DNA of 39,858 nucleotides from Candidatus Gottesmanbacteria bacterium (GTDB lineage Bacteria; Patescibacteriota; Microgenomatia; UBA10105). This document shows positions 24,207 through 31,872 of the stretch, piece after piece. The stretch covers positions 1 to 39,858 of the forward strand of contig JAHFKJ010000014.1 of NCBI GenBank assembly GCA_023245415.1. The letters are read 5' to 3'. Within the stretch, counting starts at the first letter, position 1. The number at the start of each line of letters is the position of its first letter. The position numbers and the translations under genes were made by a program. The notes below the pieces were generated by a model that saw only the letters and a list, made by a program, of their open reading frames with translations, was not told the origin of the DNA and did not search any database.

Positions 24207-25487
24207 TTACAACGGTTTCTTAACTATCTTATCTTTGCCTATGTAAGGTTGCAAAACTTGAGGAATAGTAATGGATCCATCTGCATTTTGGTAATTTTCT
24301 AAAATAGGAATTAGTATTCTGGGCGAAGCAACGGCTGTGTTATTGAGAGTATGGCAAAAAAGAGTTTTTCCATTTTTTGTCTTATAACGAATTCTTAACC
24401 TTCGTGCTTGAAAATCTCCCATTACCGAATTTGACATAGTTTCCCCATAATTACCTAATCCCCTATCCCCTGGCCCGAGTCGACATGGAATCCATGTTTC
24501 TATGTCATATTTTTTTACCTGTGGTTCACCCATGTCACCGGTGCACATGAGTAGCACACGGTATGGTAATTTCAAATCCTTGAGAACTTCTTCAGCATTT
24601 TGCAGTAACTCCTCGTGGAGACTAAAAGAGTGTGCCATAACATTATCACTAATAATTACCTGTTCAATTTTACTGAACTGATGAAGACGGTATACTCCTT
24701 TTGTATCCTTTCCGTAACTTCCGGCTTCGCGTCGAAAACAGGGAGAAAAAGCCACAAACTTTTTTGGCAGATCTTTTTCGTTAAGGATTTCATCAGAAAA
24801 ATAAGCTGTCACCGGAACTTCGGCGGTTCCTGCCAAGTACATTTGATCTTTATTTAACTGGTAAACTTCTTCTTTTCCCCATGGGAATTGTCCATTACCA
24901 AATAGCGTAAATTCTTTTACTAAACTCGGTGCGATAAGAGGTATATAACCCTTATTGATAAGCTTCTGAAATGTGAAAAAAAGTACGGCAAATTCAAGTT
25001 GGGCTGCAGCATTTTTTAAGAAGTACCCGCGATAACCACCTACTTTTGCCCCACGTTCAAAATCAATTAAATCCAACTCTTTTGCAAGCTGAATATGATC
25101 TTTTTGCGGAAAGTCGAATAAACGGATTTCGCCCCATTTTTTTATTTCCACATTACCGCTGCTATCTTTGCCGATCGGCACACTCGGATCTGGGACGTTA
25201 GGAACAGTATACATAAGTTCGTTGAACTCTTTTTCAACATTCCTTAAATCTTCGTCCACCTTTTTCAGGTTTAATCTTATCTCTTTTCCCTTTAGGTGTT
25301 GACTATCAGCTGTACGCTGTTGACTCACTTTATTTCGTTCTTCTCTTAACACTCCACTTTTTTGAATTAACCGGCGCCGATCTTCATCTAACCTTAATAA
25401 TTTGTCCCAATCAACGGTACGATTTTTGTTTATCGCAGCTTGCTTACAGATTTCCAGATTTTCTTTGATAAATTTAATGTCTAACAT
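24207..25487 (-). CDS. serS: Seryl-tRNA synthetase
   Basis: Class II synthetase charging tRNA-Ser (and tRNA-Sec where present). 426 residues, the standard bacterial length. The N-terminal coiled-coil arm spans about 30-105. The catalytic domain has AGTAEVPVTAYF, motif 2 FRREAGSYGKDTKGVYRLHQF, and motif 3 in LNNTAVASPRILIPILENYQ. Start at ATG 25487. It is the last gene of a minus-strand run that continues upstream with the histidine phosphatase (36-bp gap). Confidence 0.97.
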   Translation of the reverse strand: MLDIKFIKENLEICKQAAINKNRTVDWDKLLRLDEDRRRLIQKSGVLREERNKVSQQRTADSQHLKGKEIRLNLKKVDEDLRNVEKEFNELMYTVPNVPDPSVPIGKDSSGNVEIKKWGEIRLFDFPQKDHIQLAKELDLIDFERGAKVGGYRGYFLKNAAAQLEFAVLFFTFQKLINKGYIPLIAPSLVKEFTLFGNGQFPWGKEEVYQLNKDQMYLAGTAEVPVTAYFSDEILNEKDLPKKFVAFSPCFRREAGSYGKDTKGVYRLHQFSKIEQVIISDNVMAHSFSLHEELLQNAEEVLKDLKLPYRVLLMCTGDMGEPQVKKYDIETWIPCRLGPGDRGLGNYGETMSNSVMGDFQARRLRIRYKTKNGKTLFCHTLNNTAVASPRILIPILENYQNADGSITIPQVLQPYIGKDKIVKKPL

Positions 25488-25522
25488 AAAGGAGTGAACA
25501 ATTATTAATACCGATCATACTT

Positions 25523-26161
25523 TTATAAGGCATGAATTGCAAGATTTGCTTGCAACTCACCTAAATGACTTGCGTCATTCAACGAAAGCAATTTTGGTTG
25601 ATTATCTTTCATCTCGATAATAGTTACTGATGTAGGTTGCAAATGAAACTTCCAAATCCGATTTAATTTCATATTTAAAACTGCGGCAATCAGAATTCGT
25701 ATGATATTATCATGTGTAATCACAAGTACGTGTTTTTCGCCTTTAAAATCTAGTCCTCTCCACCAACCAACAACCCTTTTTTGAGTATCGAGAAAATGCT
25801 CGCCTTGAGGAAAACGCACAGTCGACGGAAACTTTTGCCATTTTTTATAAATTTCAGACCAATCTTTTGCAATAATGTCTTTATGCTTTCCTTCCCACAA
25901 CCCGTGATTTGTTTCAATAATCTGCATTTCGGTTTCAACTTTTATATCTTTTTTATACCCAACGGCTTGAGCCGTTTGTAAAGTGCGCTTCAGGGGACTC
26001 GCCAAAATTCTGTAAATCGGTATTTTGTAAAACCGGTCTGCCAATCTCCTTACTTGTTGGAATCCAAATGGAGATAAATCGGTATCATATGTTTGACCCT
26101 GATAGATACTCTGGGTATTAGCAATCGATTCACCATGCCTTATTAAAAATATTTTTGACAT
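25523..26161 (-). CDS. Histidine phosphatase family protein
   Basis: 212 residues of the phosphoglycerate mutase-like superfamily. It opens with the phosphohistidine motif IRHGESIAN (His9), then LASPLKRTLQTA and ETNHGLWEGK with the acid catalyst Glu, and VLVITHDNIIR with the second His. Substrate not predictable; such proteins dephosphorylate sugars or nucleotides. It precedes serS and follows rdgB at 16 bp, in a run of house-cleaning and translation genes. Confidence 0.9.
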   Translation of the reverse strand: MSKIFLIRHGESIANTQSIYQGQTYDTDLSPFGFQQVRRLADRFYKIPIYRILASPLKRTLQTAQAVGYKKDIKVETEMQIIETNHGLWEGKHKDIIAKDWSEIYKKWQKFPSTVRFPQGEHFLDTQKRVVGWWRGLDFKGEKHVLVITHDNIIRILIAAVLNMKLNRIWKFHLQPTSVTIIEMKDNQPKLLSLNDASHLGELQANLAIHAL

Positions 26162-26177
26162 AATTTGGAAAAATAGT

Positions 26178-26798
26178 TTAACAACTTAATAATGTCTTAA
26201 CCAGTATCGGCTTTAAACTTTCTACTGCTCGTCTACGGTGATTGAATTTAAAATTTTCTTCATCGGTAAGAAGATCATAATTATAAAATTTCCCAATTTC
26301 TGGAATAATCATGAGTCTTCTAAATGGAAAGCCTTCATACGCATGACCCTGGGGTTTCTGTGCCACCTCTCCGCGGATTTTATCCTGAGCGGTATAGACA
26401 GTTCCACCCGGAAATTTAAGAGCTAAGACTAAACTAAGTTGCATACCTCGTTTTTCCTTTGGTACTCCTTGAAGCCGTTTAAGCGTATAATCAATCAATT
26501 CCTGATCAGTACTATCACGGTCACCAAAAATCCACCGCCGAGTCTTTACTCCCGGTTCGCCATTTAATACATCTATTTCGGCCCCTCCATCATCAGCAAG
26601 CGTCGGTAAACCAGAAATTTGGCAATAGTACTTTGCCTTTATTAATGCGTTCTCTTCAAACGTTTTTCCTGTCTCTTCAACTACTTGTGTAATGCCGTTA
26701 TCTTTTAAACTAACGAATTTGAGCGGTAAATCGATCAGAAATTTTGACAGTTCAGCAAATTTTCCCGGGTTAGATGTTGCAATTAACAACTTTTTCAT
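26178..26798 (-). CDS. rdgB: Non-canonical purine NTP pyrophosphatase (RdgB/HAM1)
   Basis: Hydrolyses ITP, dITP and XTP to monophosphates and so keeps deaminated purines out of nucleic acids. 206 residues. It opens IATSNPGKFAEL, followed by EETGKTFEENALIKA, LPTLADDGGAEID and FPFRRLMIIPE. The usual SGLxVDAL region reads DDGGAEIDVL, a common variant. The ATG at 26798 sits 1 bp after the HD-protein stop, so the two are co-translated. Confidence 0.93.
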   Translation of the reverse strand: MKKLLIATSNPGKFAELSKFLIDLPLKFVSLKDNGITQVVEETGKTFEENALIKAKYYCQISGLPTLADDGGAEIDVLNGEPGVKTRRWIFGDRDSTDQELIDYTLKRLQGVPKEKRGMQLSLVLALKFPGGTVYTAQDKIRGEVAQKPQGHAYEGFPFRRLMIIPEIGKFYNYDLLTDEENFKFNHRRRAVESLKPILVKTLLSC

Positions 26799-26799
26799 T

Positions 26800-27366
26800 T
26801 TATAATCCGAGCTCTTCGTGATGATTTTGCATAGCAGAAAGAGAAATTTGGATAAATTCGTGAAGTGGAATTTTTAATTTCTCCTCGCATTGGGCAATTT
26901 GCGTGCGATCAACAGCTTTCGCAAATTCTTTCGTTTTCCATTTTTTGAGTATAGATTCAATTTTGACGCTGGCTATTTTTTTATCAGGCATTACCAGTGT
27001 GACCGCAACAATAAATCCAGTTAATTCATCACAAGTCTCCAATGCCCACTCCATCTTTCCCTCAAGTTCAGCCAGGTAAGTAAACTTGCGATTATGCGAC
27101 ATAAGCGCATGCACAATTGGTCCTTCGGAAATTCCTATTTCTTTTAACCAATTGAGAGTATGTTTAGTATGCTCGTTTGGTTTATCTTTGGTCTCTTCCC
27201 AATCTGCGTCATGAAGTAGTCCCAATACTTCCCATTCTTGAGGATCATATCCAAGTTTTTGTGCTAATGCTTTCATTGTTACTCCAACAGCAAACATATG
27301 CCGGCGCAAGTTTTGATTTAGTGTGTGTTTATGAAGTAATTCTAATGCCTGATCTTTAGTTAACAT
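26800..27366 (-). CDS. HD-domain phosphohydrolase
   Basis: 188 residues from ATG 27366, two bases after the lysS stop; the frame extends only two codons to a TTG. HD motifs: LRRHMFAVGV (first His), GLLHDADW (the HD pair), and IVHALMSHN. It resembles the short HDIG/YqeK-like hydrolases. The substrate is unknown. It lies between lysS and rdgB, all closely spaced. Confidence 0.85.
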   Translation of the reverse strand: MLTKDQALELLHKHTLNQNLRRHMFAVGVTMKALAQKLGYDPQEWEVLGLLHDADWEETKDKPNEHTKHTLNWLKEIGISEGPIVHALMSHNRKFTYLAELEGKMEWALETCDELTGFIVAVTLVMPDKKIASVKIESILKKWKTKEFAKAVDRTQIAQCEEKLKIPLHEFIQISLSAMQNHHEELGL

Positions 27367-27368
27367 AT

Positions 27369-29666
27369 TCAAGATACTATTCCCTGAAATTCAACGTTTC
27401 CTCCGCAGTACTTAACTATTTTCTCGACAGATTCCTGAAGTGATCGGTAAACTTGTTCTGGTGTTATATCGAATACTCCATCTACATTGATCCAGATATT
27501 TTTTGTCTTTTCCGTCACCATGGTTCTTTGTGCATCGCGAAAATTAAAGTCAATGTTATATCCCCCAATTTGGTCATAGTAGGCAATCTCCCTAGCCGTA
27601 TATAGTGTAGGTTCCTCGTCCCCCAATAATATTATTTTGTCGCCTTCTTCTGCATAACGCAAAACGGTCGGAAAATTTACTCTATCCGCATCAAAAGCAC
27701 CAACAGACACGCGATGTTTCAGCACAACTAGATTGTACGCATCAACACAGGTATTTATAGAATAAAGTCCTTTTCCGAGCACCACACGACGCAGCAAGGC
27801 CTCTGGTGAAGGCCGGCGCGAATGCCAATCGACACCCATTTCTTTATATAATTTCCGATAACTCACAATTTCCGGAAATTTTCCCATTTGTTCAGTCGTC
27901 AAATTCAAAAGCGATGAAAAAAGTTCCTTCTTTTCTTTCTCTAGATCCGCTTTGGTATGAAGTATTTTGACTCCATTAATTATGGCAATTCCGATAGAAA
28001 TATGCGGATATTTTGTCTTAAGTGTAGAGTCAACCGTAATAAATTGAGGTTTTTGTATAGTTTTTATGTTAAATACATTCTTCTGCGGTTGCTGAGACTT
28101 ATTGAGAAGCAAACGCTCAATTACCATATCAAGTGGAAATTTCTTGAGTAACCAACCGGCCCGAGGACCGTGAGATCTATCAAGCACAACTGTATACAAA
28201 GCTTTAAATGCATCCAAAAGATCAATGTTTAGTGCTTGGGCCAACAGAAAAATTTCTGATTGCAATTTTTCAGGCTCCTTAGCTTGCATCCATATCTTTG
28301 CCAGATCATTTAAAAATTCCCATTGGTTTTCAGATATATTAATTTCATTATATGGTTTTATTGATATTTGATATCGGTATTCATCCGGTGCATATTTACC
28401 TAACCAGATAAATGAATATGTCAATCGTTCTTTTACGATGTTTTTCTCTAAAAGAGTTAGTTTCGCTCCTTTGATTTGTTCAAATCTATCAAGTAATTTC
28501 ACATTTGGCAGTTGGGCGAAATTTGCGACATCGCGAAAGCGAGGTATAAATATTTTTTCTTTTGAATGATTTCCACTAATCTGGGCCATCTCAAAAGCCC
28601 GAGACAAATTTTCATTTGAACCGTTGAAATATGCCTGCCAACACCGGTCGTATTCATCGAACAAATCCGAGATATACATATTCCCTACCGGATCGAAATT
28701 GATCGCCTGATTATAGTCAGTCCGCGTAAATAGAAATCGCAGTAAATAAGGAGGCAAAATTTCTGATATTTCTTTTGCGGATGATCCTAACCCTTTACTC
28801 GATGACATTTTTTTACCTCCGACAAGGAAAAATTCATAAGCCACAGGATAAGGAATTGGGTAGTGAAGAACTTTTTCACATACCAGCTTTGCTACATCAT
28901 GTGACCCGCCGGCACTCATATGATCCTTACCGGCTCCTTCAATCGTCACTCCAATTACTTTCCATTTTACCGGCCATTCTACTTTCCAGGGTAACTTTCC
29001 GGCATATTTCCCATTTCCACTAAAAGGAGAAACTTTCCCTTCTGTTCCACACCCTTTTGTCCAATTTACTGCATCAACGTTGCATACAAATGTCACATCG
29101 TTCCCATCCCAAGCAGATATTTTCGTAGTTGATTCTTTACCACAAGTTGGACATACTACCTGAAACGGGTACCAATTATCGGGCAATTTTTTCTTGTACA
29201 TTTTTTCATATATCTTACGGATTTCAGAAGCATTATCTAAGCACATTTTTACTGCACTATTCATTTTGCCTGATTTGTATATTTCACTCATCCAGATGAT
29301 ATCGGGATAACAACCTATTTTATTAAATACTTTTTTAAATTCTTGTGCATAATACTGACCAAAATGTGCAGATTTTCCATCGGGAGAAGGAATTGTAAAT
29401 AAAGGTTGACCTAAATATTGATTCCAGATTGTCTTATCTAAGTATTGTGGCAAAGCATCCATCGGATCATGATCTTCAAACACATATGTAAAAGTTGCTT
29501 TTTGTCCGGCAGAAACTAAAGCTTTAAATATCAAGTCATGTATGACTATACCTCGCAATGAACCGACATGAATTCTGCCAGATGGCGTTTTCATGTCGTC
29601 TACCCAATACGGTTGGTATTTACCGGAATTTATTATTTTTTTAACTATCTTATCTGCCCAAAACAT
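27369..29666 (-). CDS. lysS: Class I lysyl-tRNA synthetase fused to a B3/4 domain
   Basis: 765 residues. Residues 1-525 are a complete archaeal-type class I LysRS: GRIHVGSLRG (HIGH, about 31-39), a zinc knuckle from CPTC (172-175) with Cys195 and Cys206, TIEGAGKDHMSAGGSHD, KKMSSSKG (KMSKS, 286-291) and an alpha-helical anticodon-binding cage. After a linker, residues about 541-765 match the B3/4 domain found in PheRS beta and in stand-alone COG3382 proteins: DWHSRRPSPEALLRRVV, DAYNLVVLKHRVSVGAFDAD, DEEPTLYTAREIAYYD. In PheRS this domain edits Tyr-tRNA-Phe. Its job on LysRS is unknown; editing in trans is a reasonable guess. The usual LysRS-I length is about 500-530. Confidence 0.93.
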   Translation of the reverse strand: MFWADKIVKKIINSGKYQPYWVDDMKTPSGRIHVGSLRGIVIHDLIFKALVSAGQKATFTYVFEDHDPMDALPQYLDKTIWNQYLGQPLFTIPSPDGKSAHFGQYYAQEFKKVFNKIGCYPDIIWMSEIYKSGKMNSAVKMCLDNASEIRKIYEKMYKKKLPDNWYPFQVVCPTCGKESTTKISAWDGNDVTFVCNVDAVNWTKGCGTEGKVSPFSGNGKYAGKLPWKVEWPVKWKVIGVTIEGAGKDHMSAGGSHDVAKLVCEKVLHYPIPYPVAYEFFLVGGKKMSSSKGLGSSAKEISEILPPYLLRFLFTRTDYNQAINFDPVGNMYISDLFDEYDRCWQAYFNGSNENLSRAFEMAQISGNHSKEKIFIPRFRDVANFAQLPNVKLLDRFEQIKGAKLTLLEKNIVKERLTYSFIWLGKYAPDEYRYQISIKPYNEINISENQWEFLNDLAKIWMQAKEPEKLQSEIFLLAQALNIDLLDAFKALYTVVLDRSHGPRAGWLLKKFPLDMVIERLLLNKSQQPQKNVFNIKTIQKPQFITVDSTLKTKYPHISIGIAIINGVKILHTKADLEKEKKELFSSLLNLTTEQMGKFPEIVSYRKLYKEMGVDWHSRRPSPEALLRRVVLGKGLYSINTCVDAYNLVVLKHRVSVGAFDADRVNFPTVLRYAEEGDKIILLGDEEPTLYTAREIAYYDQIGGYNIDFNFRDAQRTMVTEKTKNIWINVDGVFDITPEQVYRSLQESVEKIVKYCGGNVEFQGIVS

Positions 29667-29690
29667 ACGCTTGTTGTGATATTAGCTCTT

Positions 29691-29696
29691 ATTATA
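29691..29696 (-). promoter_or_regulatory. -10 box upstream of lysS
   Basis: Perfect TATAAT on the minus strand ending 24 nt before the lysS ATG. No recognisable -35 box. It is just downstream of the greA terminator, so lysS needs a promoter here. Confidence 0.4.
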
Positions 29697-29754
29697 ATAG
29701 TATTTTGAACTATTCGCATAGTTTTAAATAAAATTTACAGATATTTTAAATCAT

Positions 29755-29779
29755 TAAAAAACCCCTCTTCTGGAGGGGT
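29755..29779 (-). terminator. Intrinsic terminator of greA
   Basis: On the minus strand ACCCCTC (29779-29773) pairs with GAGGGGT (29767-29761) around a 5-nt loop, followed by a run of six T's (29761-29756). It lies about 90 nt after the greA stop and before lysS. Confidence 0.87.
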
Positions 29780-29867
29780 GTTCGTGGCTCTTTTCAAACT
29801 ATTTCACGCAATAAACTCCCCCCTTATTAAGGATAGTTTTTTGAATTTTTTGCTTATTAGATTCATA

Positions 29868-30335
29868 TTATTCAATACTGACTATTTTATACTTAAGTTT
29901 CCCTACAGGAGCTTCCACTTCAATTTCCTCTCCGACTTTTTTACCTAAAAGGGCTTTTCCTAACGGAGAGGAGTGGGATATCTTTTTTTCTTTTGGATTT
30001 GCTTCCCATTCTCCAACTATTGTATACATATCCCTTTTACCGTTACTGTGCAGTTCTACTTTGCACCCTACATCCACAACAATTTTTGAGTGCTTAGAAG
30101 ATATGAGCTTGGCTTTGTGAAGAATTTCTTCCAATTCTTGAATACGACCGTCAATAAAAGATAGATCTTCACGAGCCGCCGCGTATTCACTATTTTCGGA
30201 TAAATCTCCTTGTTCACGTGCAGCAGCGATTCTTTTCACAGCTTCTGCTCGCTTATCACTAACTAAAACATCATATTCTTTTTTTAATTCTTCAAGTCCT
30301 TCTTTTGTCAACAATACATCACTTTGATTATTCAT
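29868..30335 (-). CDS. greA: Transcription elongation factor GreA
   Basis: Stimulates transcript cleavage by backtracked RNA polymerase. 155 residues, standard length. The N-terminal coiled coil contains the tip AAAREQGDLSENSEYAAAREDLSFID with acidic catalytic residues at its turn. The C-terminal FKBP-like domain ends SHSSPLGKALLGKKVGEEIEVEAPVG. A Shine-Dalgarno AAGGA lies about 8 nt before the ATG at 30335, one of few clear SD sites in the window. It is transcribed from the promoter at 30442-30469 and has a terminator hairpin in its leader. Confidence 0.97.
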   Translation of the reverse strand: MNNQSDVLLTKEGLEELKKEYDVLVSDKRAEAVKRIAAAREQGDLSENSEYAAAREDLSFIDGRIQELEEILHKAKLISSKHSKIVVDVGCKVELHSNGKRDMYTIVGEWEANPKEKKISHSSPLGKALLGKKVGEEIEVEAPVGKLKYKIVSIE

Positions 30336-30375
30336 AAAAAAATTCCTTCTTCTTTTATTGTGAAGAGTAATTAAT

Positions 30376-30407
30376 AAAAACAGCCCCGATTAAATATCCG
30401 TGGGGCT
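30376..30407 (-). terminator. Terminator/attenuator in the greA leader
   Basis: AGCCCC (30407-30402 read on the minus strand) pairs with GGGGCT (30387-30382), with an inner GAT/ATC pairing. A G and five T's (30380-30376) follow. It lies between the greA promoter and the greA start. The plus strand also has a T-run (30407-30411), so it could work in both directions. Confidence 0.75.
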
Positions 30408-30441
30408 TTTTATGTCTGTTTACTTTACCAAGGCGACAGTC

Positions 30442-30469
30442 AGTATATCAAGCCTATTTTTCTTGTCAA
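30442..30469 (-). promoter_or_regulatory. greA: greA promoter
   Basis: Perfect TTGACA (30469-30464), 16-nt spacer, TATACT (30447-30442) preceded by a TGn extension. Start near 30435, about 100 nt before the greA ATG. Confidence 0.65.
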
Positions 30470-30635
30470 GTGAGGTGTATTTATCCTATAATCACATATA
30501 CCTATAGATACTCATCGGAACATTAAAGTTGCACGCATTCAAAAATAGGCACGTACGTCTCGTAATCCAAAACAATTGGATCCATGTCTACGATTGTGTG
30601 TATAACATAGACGTAGTAATCATAATTAAGTTAGA

Positions 30636-30709
30636 GCCGCCATCGTCTAGAGGTCTAGGACGTCAGGTTCTCAACCTGAAAATCGCGGGTTCGAATCCCG
30701 CTGGCGGTA
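30636..30709 (+). tRNA. tRNA-Glu (anticodon CTC)
   Basis: 74-nt cloverleaf. Acceptor GCCGCCA (30636-30642) pairs with TGGCGGT (30702-30708, one G-T pair), discriminator A at 30709. The anticodon stem TCAGG/CCTGA encloses loop TTCTCAA with CTC at 30670-30672, reading GAG. The T arm is CGCGGGTTCGAATCCCG-like. No CCA is encoded. The gap from 30710 to 30929 holds only the weak promoter described separately. Confidence 0.95.
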
Positions 30710-30879
30710 CAAACGCATTGGGAACGGAATACAAGTCAACCAACAAATCACCTGCATCATTTACGGTACGCGATTGATTACTTCTAAATATCATATCTGA
30801 ACCAGGAATAAGATTAGTTGCTGATGAAAACGATGACTGTGTAACTCGTAAAAATTCTCAACCTCCACAGCTTTTTAGC

Positions 30880-30888
30880 TGATACTAT
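30880..30888 (+). promoter_or_regulatory. Possible extended -10 promoter of the serine hydrolase
   Basis: TGATACTAT: TGn followed by TACTAT, with no clear -35. Start near 30895, 35 nt before the ATG at 30930. Confidence 0.35.
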
Positions 30889-30929
30889 ACCAATTGACTT
30901 TGTTAAACATCTTATTGAAAATATGACCC

Positions 30930-31868
30930 ATGAGTTACTATACAAAAAAGCGCAAAAGCAACTGGATTATTCATATACTTCTAACCTGGTCATTAGTAAT
31001 CTTCACCATAAATACCTGGCTGTTTTTGTCAGATAGGTTTCTTATCACTTCTCCTACTCAAGAAACGGTCAAGATTCATAATGAAAACAATTTAGCGGTT
31101 TTAAAATCCCAATCAAAAGATTTCAATGAATTATCTCAGTCAATTAAATCATATCTTGATAAACAAAAAGGTGTTTATTCAGTATATGTTTACGATATAA
31201 ATAAAAACCAAAGCCTCGGCATTCATGAAGCTACGATCTATACCGCTGCTTCTATAAATAAAATACCCATATTAGCTGCGCTTTATTACGAAACACAACG
31301 AGGTGTAATTGATCTTGATAAACGGATTACAATACAGCAAAGTGATTTGCAGGATTATGGCACCGGTATTTTGCGCAATGAAGGACCCGGAGGTGTTTAT
31401 TCATTCAAAACTCTTGCCCAGTTTATGATGGAAAAAAGCGATAATACCGCAGCCTTTATCATAACTCAAACTGTAGGCGACGCAAGAATCCAGGAACTCA
31501 TAAATAGCTGGAATATGCTTCAAACTGATTTTGAAAATAATAAAACTTCAAATAAAGACATGGCTGCATTACTTATTAAGATGTACCAGGGAAAAATAGC
31601 AAACCAGGCACTTTCTCAAGAAATGATAGGCTTTTTAGATAATAGTGACTTTGAAAATAGATTACCTCGATTACTTCCTAAAGACGTTAAAATCTATCAT
31701 AAAATCGGAAATGAAACTGGGTTTGTACACGATGTCGGCATTGTCGCATTACCCAATAGTCCTTATTATATTGGAGTTTTAAGCAGTGAAATTACTGTTG
31801 AAGAAGAAGCTGAAGAAACTATTGCTCAAATTTCGAAGTTAACTTACGATTTTATGATCAATCGTTAG
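30930..31868 (+). CDS. Membrane-anchored class A beta-lactamase-like serine hydrolase
   Basis: 312 residues. A basic cytoplasmic start and one membrane segment (about 12-33) anchor an extracytoplasmic domain. SxxK is Ser108-Ile-Asn-Lys111 in TAASINKIPIL, SDN is 170-172 in EKSDNTAAF, and the KTG equivalent is KIG (258-260). The class A Glu166-type ExxLN motif in the omega loop is not recognisable, so efficient beta-lactam hydrolysis is doubtful. A peptidase or transpeptidase-like role in cell-wall metabolism is as likely. It converges on lon with only 4 bp between stops. Confidence 0.85.
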   Translation: MSYYTKKRKSNWIIHILLTWSLVIFTINTWLFLSDRFLITSPTQETVKIHNENNLAVLKSQSKDFNELSQSIKSYLDKQKGVYSVYVYDINKNQSLGIHEATIYTAASINKIPILAALYYETQRGVIDLDKRITIQQSDLQDYGTGILRNEGPGGVYSFKTLAQFMMEKSDNTAAFIITQTVGDARIQELINSWNMLQTDFENNKTSNKDMAALLIKMYQGKIANQALSQEMIGFLDNSDFENRLPRLLPKDVKIYHKIGNETGFVHDVGIVALPNSPYYIGVLSSEITVEEEAEETIAQISKLTYDFMINR

Positions 31869-31872
31869 TATT

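Noticed and set aside
29804-29866. 20-residue open frame between greA and its terminator
   Set aside because: No ribosome binding site, no recognisable features; expected by chance in AT-rich 3' UTR.
29667-29867. T-box or riboswitch upstream of lysS
   Set aside because: No specifier loop or T-box consensus; the hairpin present is the greA terminator.
30529-30777. Plus-strand open frame across the tRNA
   Set aside because: It contains the whole tRNA-Glu gene and has no family resemblance.
30930-31868. True class A beta-lactamase (antibiotic resistance)
   Set aside because: SxxK, SDN and K-x-G are present, but the Glu166-type omega-loop motif is not recognisable, so resistance is not claimed.
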